Shown here: positions 63,191-64,000 of the stretch, one piece after another
Numbering within the stretch: position 1 is the stretch's first letter
Layout: the number at the start of each line of letters is the position of its first letter
NCBI RefSeq assembly: GCF_000758325.1
Contig: NZ_CP009459.1
Location: forward strand, 496,001-560,000
Direction: 5' to 3'
DNA length: 64,000 nucleotides
Source of the DNA: Cedecea neteri
GTDB lineage: Bacteria; Pseudomonadota; Gammaproteobacteria; Enterobacterales; Enterobacteriaceae
The notes under the pieces: generated by a model
Database searches by the model: none
Seen by the model: the letters and a program-made list of their open reading frames with translations, nothing else
Told to the model about the DNA's origin: nothing
Made by a program: the position numbers and the translations under genes

Positions 63191-64000
63191 ATGATGCTTT
63201 CCGCAGACGTTCATCGGCTCATTCCCGCTTTTCTGGCGGCGGCAGACTGCGAGAGTTTTTCCGAGGCAGCCCGTCAGCTGGGTATTACGCCCGCGGCGGT
63301 GAGCAAAAGTATTCGCCAGCTTGAACAGCGGCTGGGCATCGTGCTCTTTGTGCGCAATACGCACTTTGTGGTGCTGACCGAAGAAGGCACTGCGTTACGC
63401 GATGAGGTCGCACCGCTTTGGCAGGCGCTGAACCAGGCGCTGGTTAACCCCGATGCGGAACCTTCAGGGTTGCTGCGCGTCAGCGTGATCCCTGGCTTTG
63501 GCCGCCATTGCCTGATGCCGATCCTGGCCGAATTCCAGCGGCGCTATCCTCTGATTCGCTTTGAGATGTCGATGGAAGCCCGCAGCGTCAACCTCATTGG
63601 CGAGCGCATAGACGTGGCCATCGGCCACCGCACGGTAAGAGATAATCGCGTGGTGGCGCGCGAGCTGTATACCGCGAAAATGATTGCAGCGGCTTCACCG
63701 GCCTATTTAGCAGAGCACGGAACACCACAAACGCCGGAAGATCTCGCTAAGCATCGCTGCCTCATCCACCGTAACTCCGGCACCGGGCGCCTTCAGCAAT
63801 GGATGAATAACGAAACGCTGTTTGACGAACCTTCAGCCTGGTTTATCTCCACTTCGCCGGATTCGCTGGTGGATGCCGCGCTGTCCGACATGGGGATCGT
63901 TTATCTCGCCGACTGGTATCTCACCCGTCCTATAGCCGAAGGAAAATTACAGGCAATTTTGCAGGATTCGGCCACCGAGCCGCAGCAGCTCTGGGTAAAG
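63191..64000 (+). CDS. LysR-family transcriptional regulator (3' end beyond window)
   Basis: The frame opens at 63191 (ATG ATG CTT) and stays open to the window end, giving at least 270 residues of an expected 290-310. The N-terminal winged helix-turn-helix is clear (FLAAADCESFSEAARQLGIT, AAVSKSIRQLEQRLGIVLF), followed by a LysR effector domain (LLRVSVIPGFGRHCLMPILA). It is divergent from the quinone reductase gene, the usual arrangement in which a LysR protein regulates its neighbour in response to a substrate. The inducer is not predictable. Confidence 0.9.
   Translation, partial: MMLSADVHRLIPAFLAAADCESFSEAARQLGITPAAVSKSIRQLEQRLGIVLFVRNTHFVVLTEEGTALRDEVAPLWQALNQALVNPDAEPSGLLRVSVIPGFGRHCLMPILAEFQRRYPLIRFEMSMEARSVNLIGERIDVAIGHRTVRDNRVVARELYTAKMIAAASPAYLAEHGTPQTPEDLAKHRCLIHRNSGTGRLQQWMNNETLFDEPSAWFISTSPDSLVDAALSDMGIVYLADWYLTRPIAEGKLQAILQDSATEPQQLWVK

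Overview
The window is a chromosomal segment of a member of the Enterobacteriaceae. Gene order and protein sequences from ahr (yjgB) through yjgR, lptGF, pepA, holC, valS, yjgM, miaE, rraB, argI, pyrBI, ridA, mgtA and treRBC follow the 94-96 min region of the E. coli map, with several insertions and relocations. GC content is high in this core. The genus cannot be fixed from the sequence alone; Cedecea, Enterobacter or a close relative is a guess.

Region 1 (1-19.5 kb) is accessory DNA on the 3' side of the leuX tRNA gene. It opens with a GC-rich group (sodC, a DUF3455 protein, a hexapeptide acyltransferase). Next come an orphan polymorphic-toxin type 44 domain gene with a probable immunity partner, an Nlp/SfsB-type regulator and an unknown membrane protein. 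The centre is a complete DNA phosphorothioation defence locus. dndBCDE (modification) runs rightward from a promoter region with two perfect TACG-N10-CGTA palindromes, the recognition sequence I recall for the DndB repressor. It converges on a leftward dptF-dptG-dptH operon (restriction) that carries a fourth, translationally coupled gene for a winged-helix/Mrr-type endonuclease. dndA is absent, so a housekeeping cysteine desulfurase such as IscS presumably supplies sulfur. No integrase and no second copy of the tRNA 3' end were seen, so the left boundary of the island is not defined here.

Region 2 (19.5-35 kb) is core: leuX, a Gfo/Idh/MocA oxidoreductase, ahr, a single-chain dihydroxyacetone kinase, yjgR, a yqeG permease, the LPS export permease genes lptF/lptG, pepA-holC-valS and yjgM. 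Region 3 (35-42.7 kb) carries the hexose-phosphate uptake locus uhpABCT with yicN, away from its E. coli position, then an unknown membrane protein, miaE and rraB. Region 4 (42.8-52.2 kb) is arginine and pyrimidine metabolism around carbamoyl phosphate: anabolic OTCase (argI, with ARG boxes), the arginine deiminase cluster arcA-arcC-arcB-arcD with an ArgR paralogue, then pyrL-pyrB-pyrI with its attenuator, and ridA. Region 5 (52.2-64 kb) has a GH20 hexosaminidase, mgtA with a PhoP box and a proline-rich mgtL-type leader peptide, treR-treB-treC, a flavodoxin-fold quinone reductase and a LysR regulator cut by the window end.

Short palindromic CCCTCTCCC/GGGAGAGGG repeats occupy at least five intergenic gaps. 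One gap lies inside the arc operon, and another contains a four-copy tandem array with a 49-bp period.
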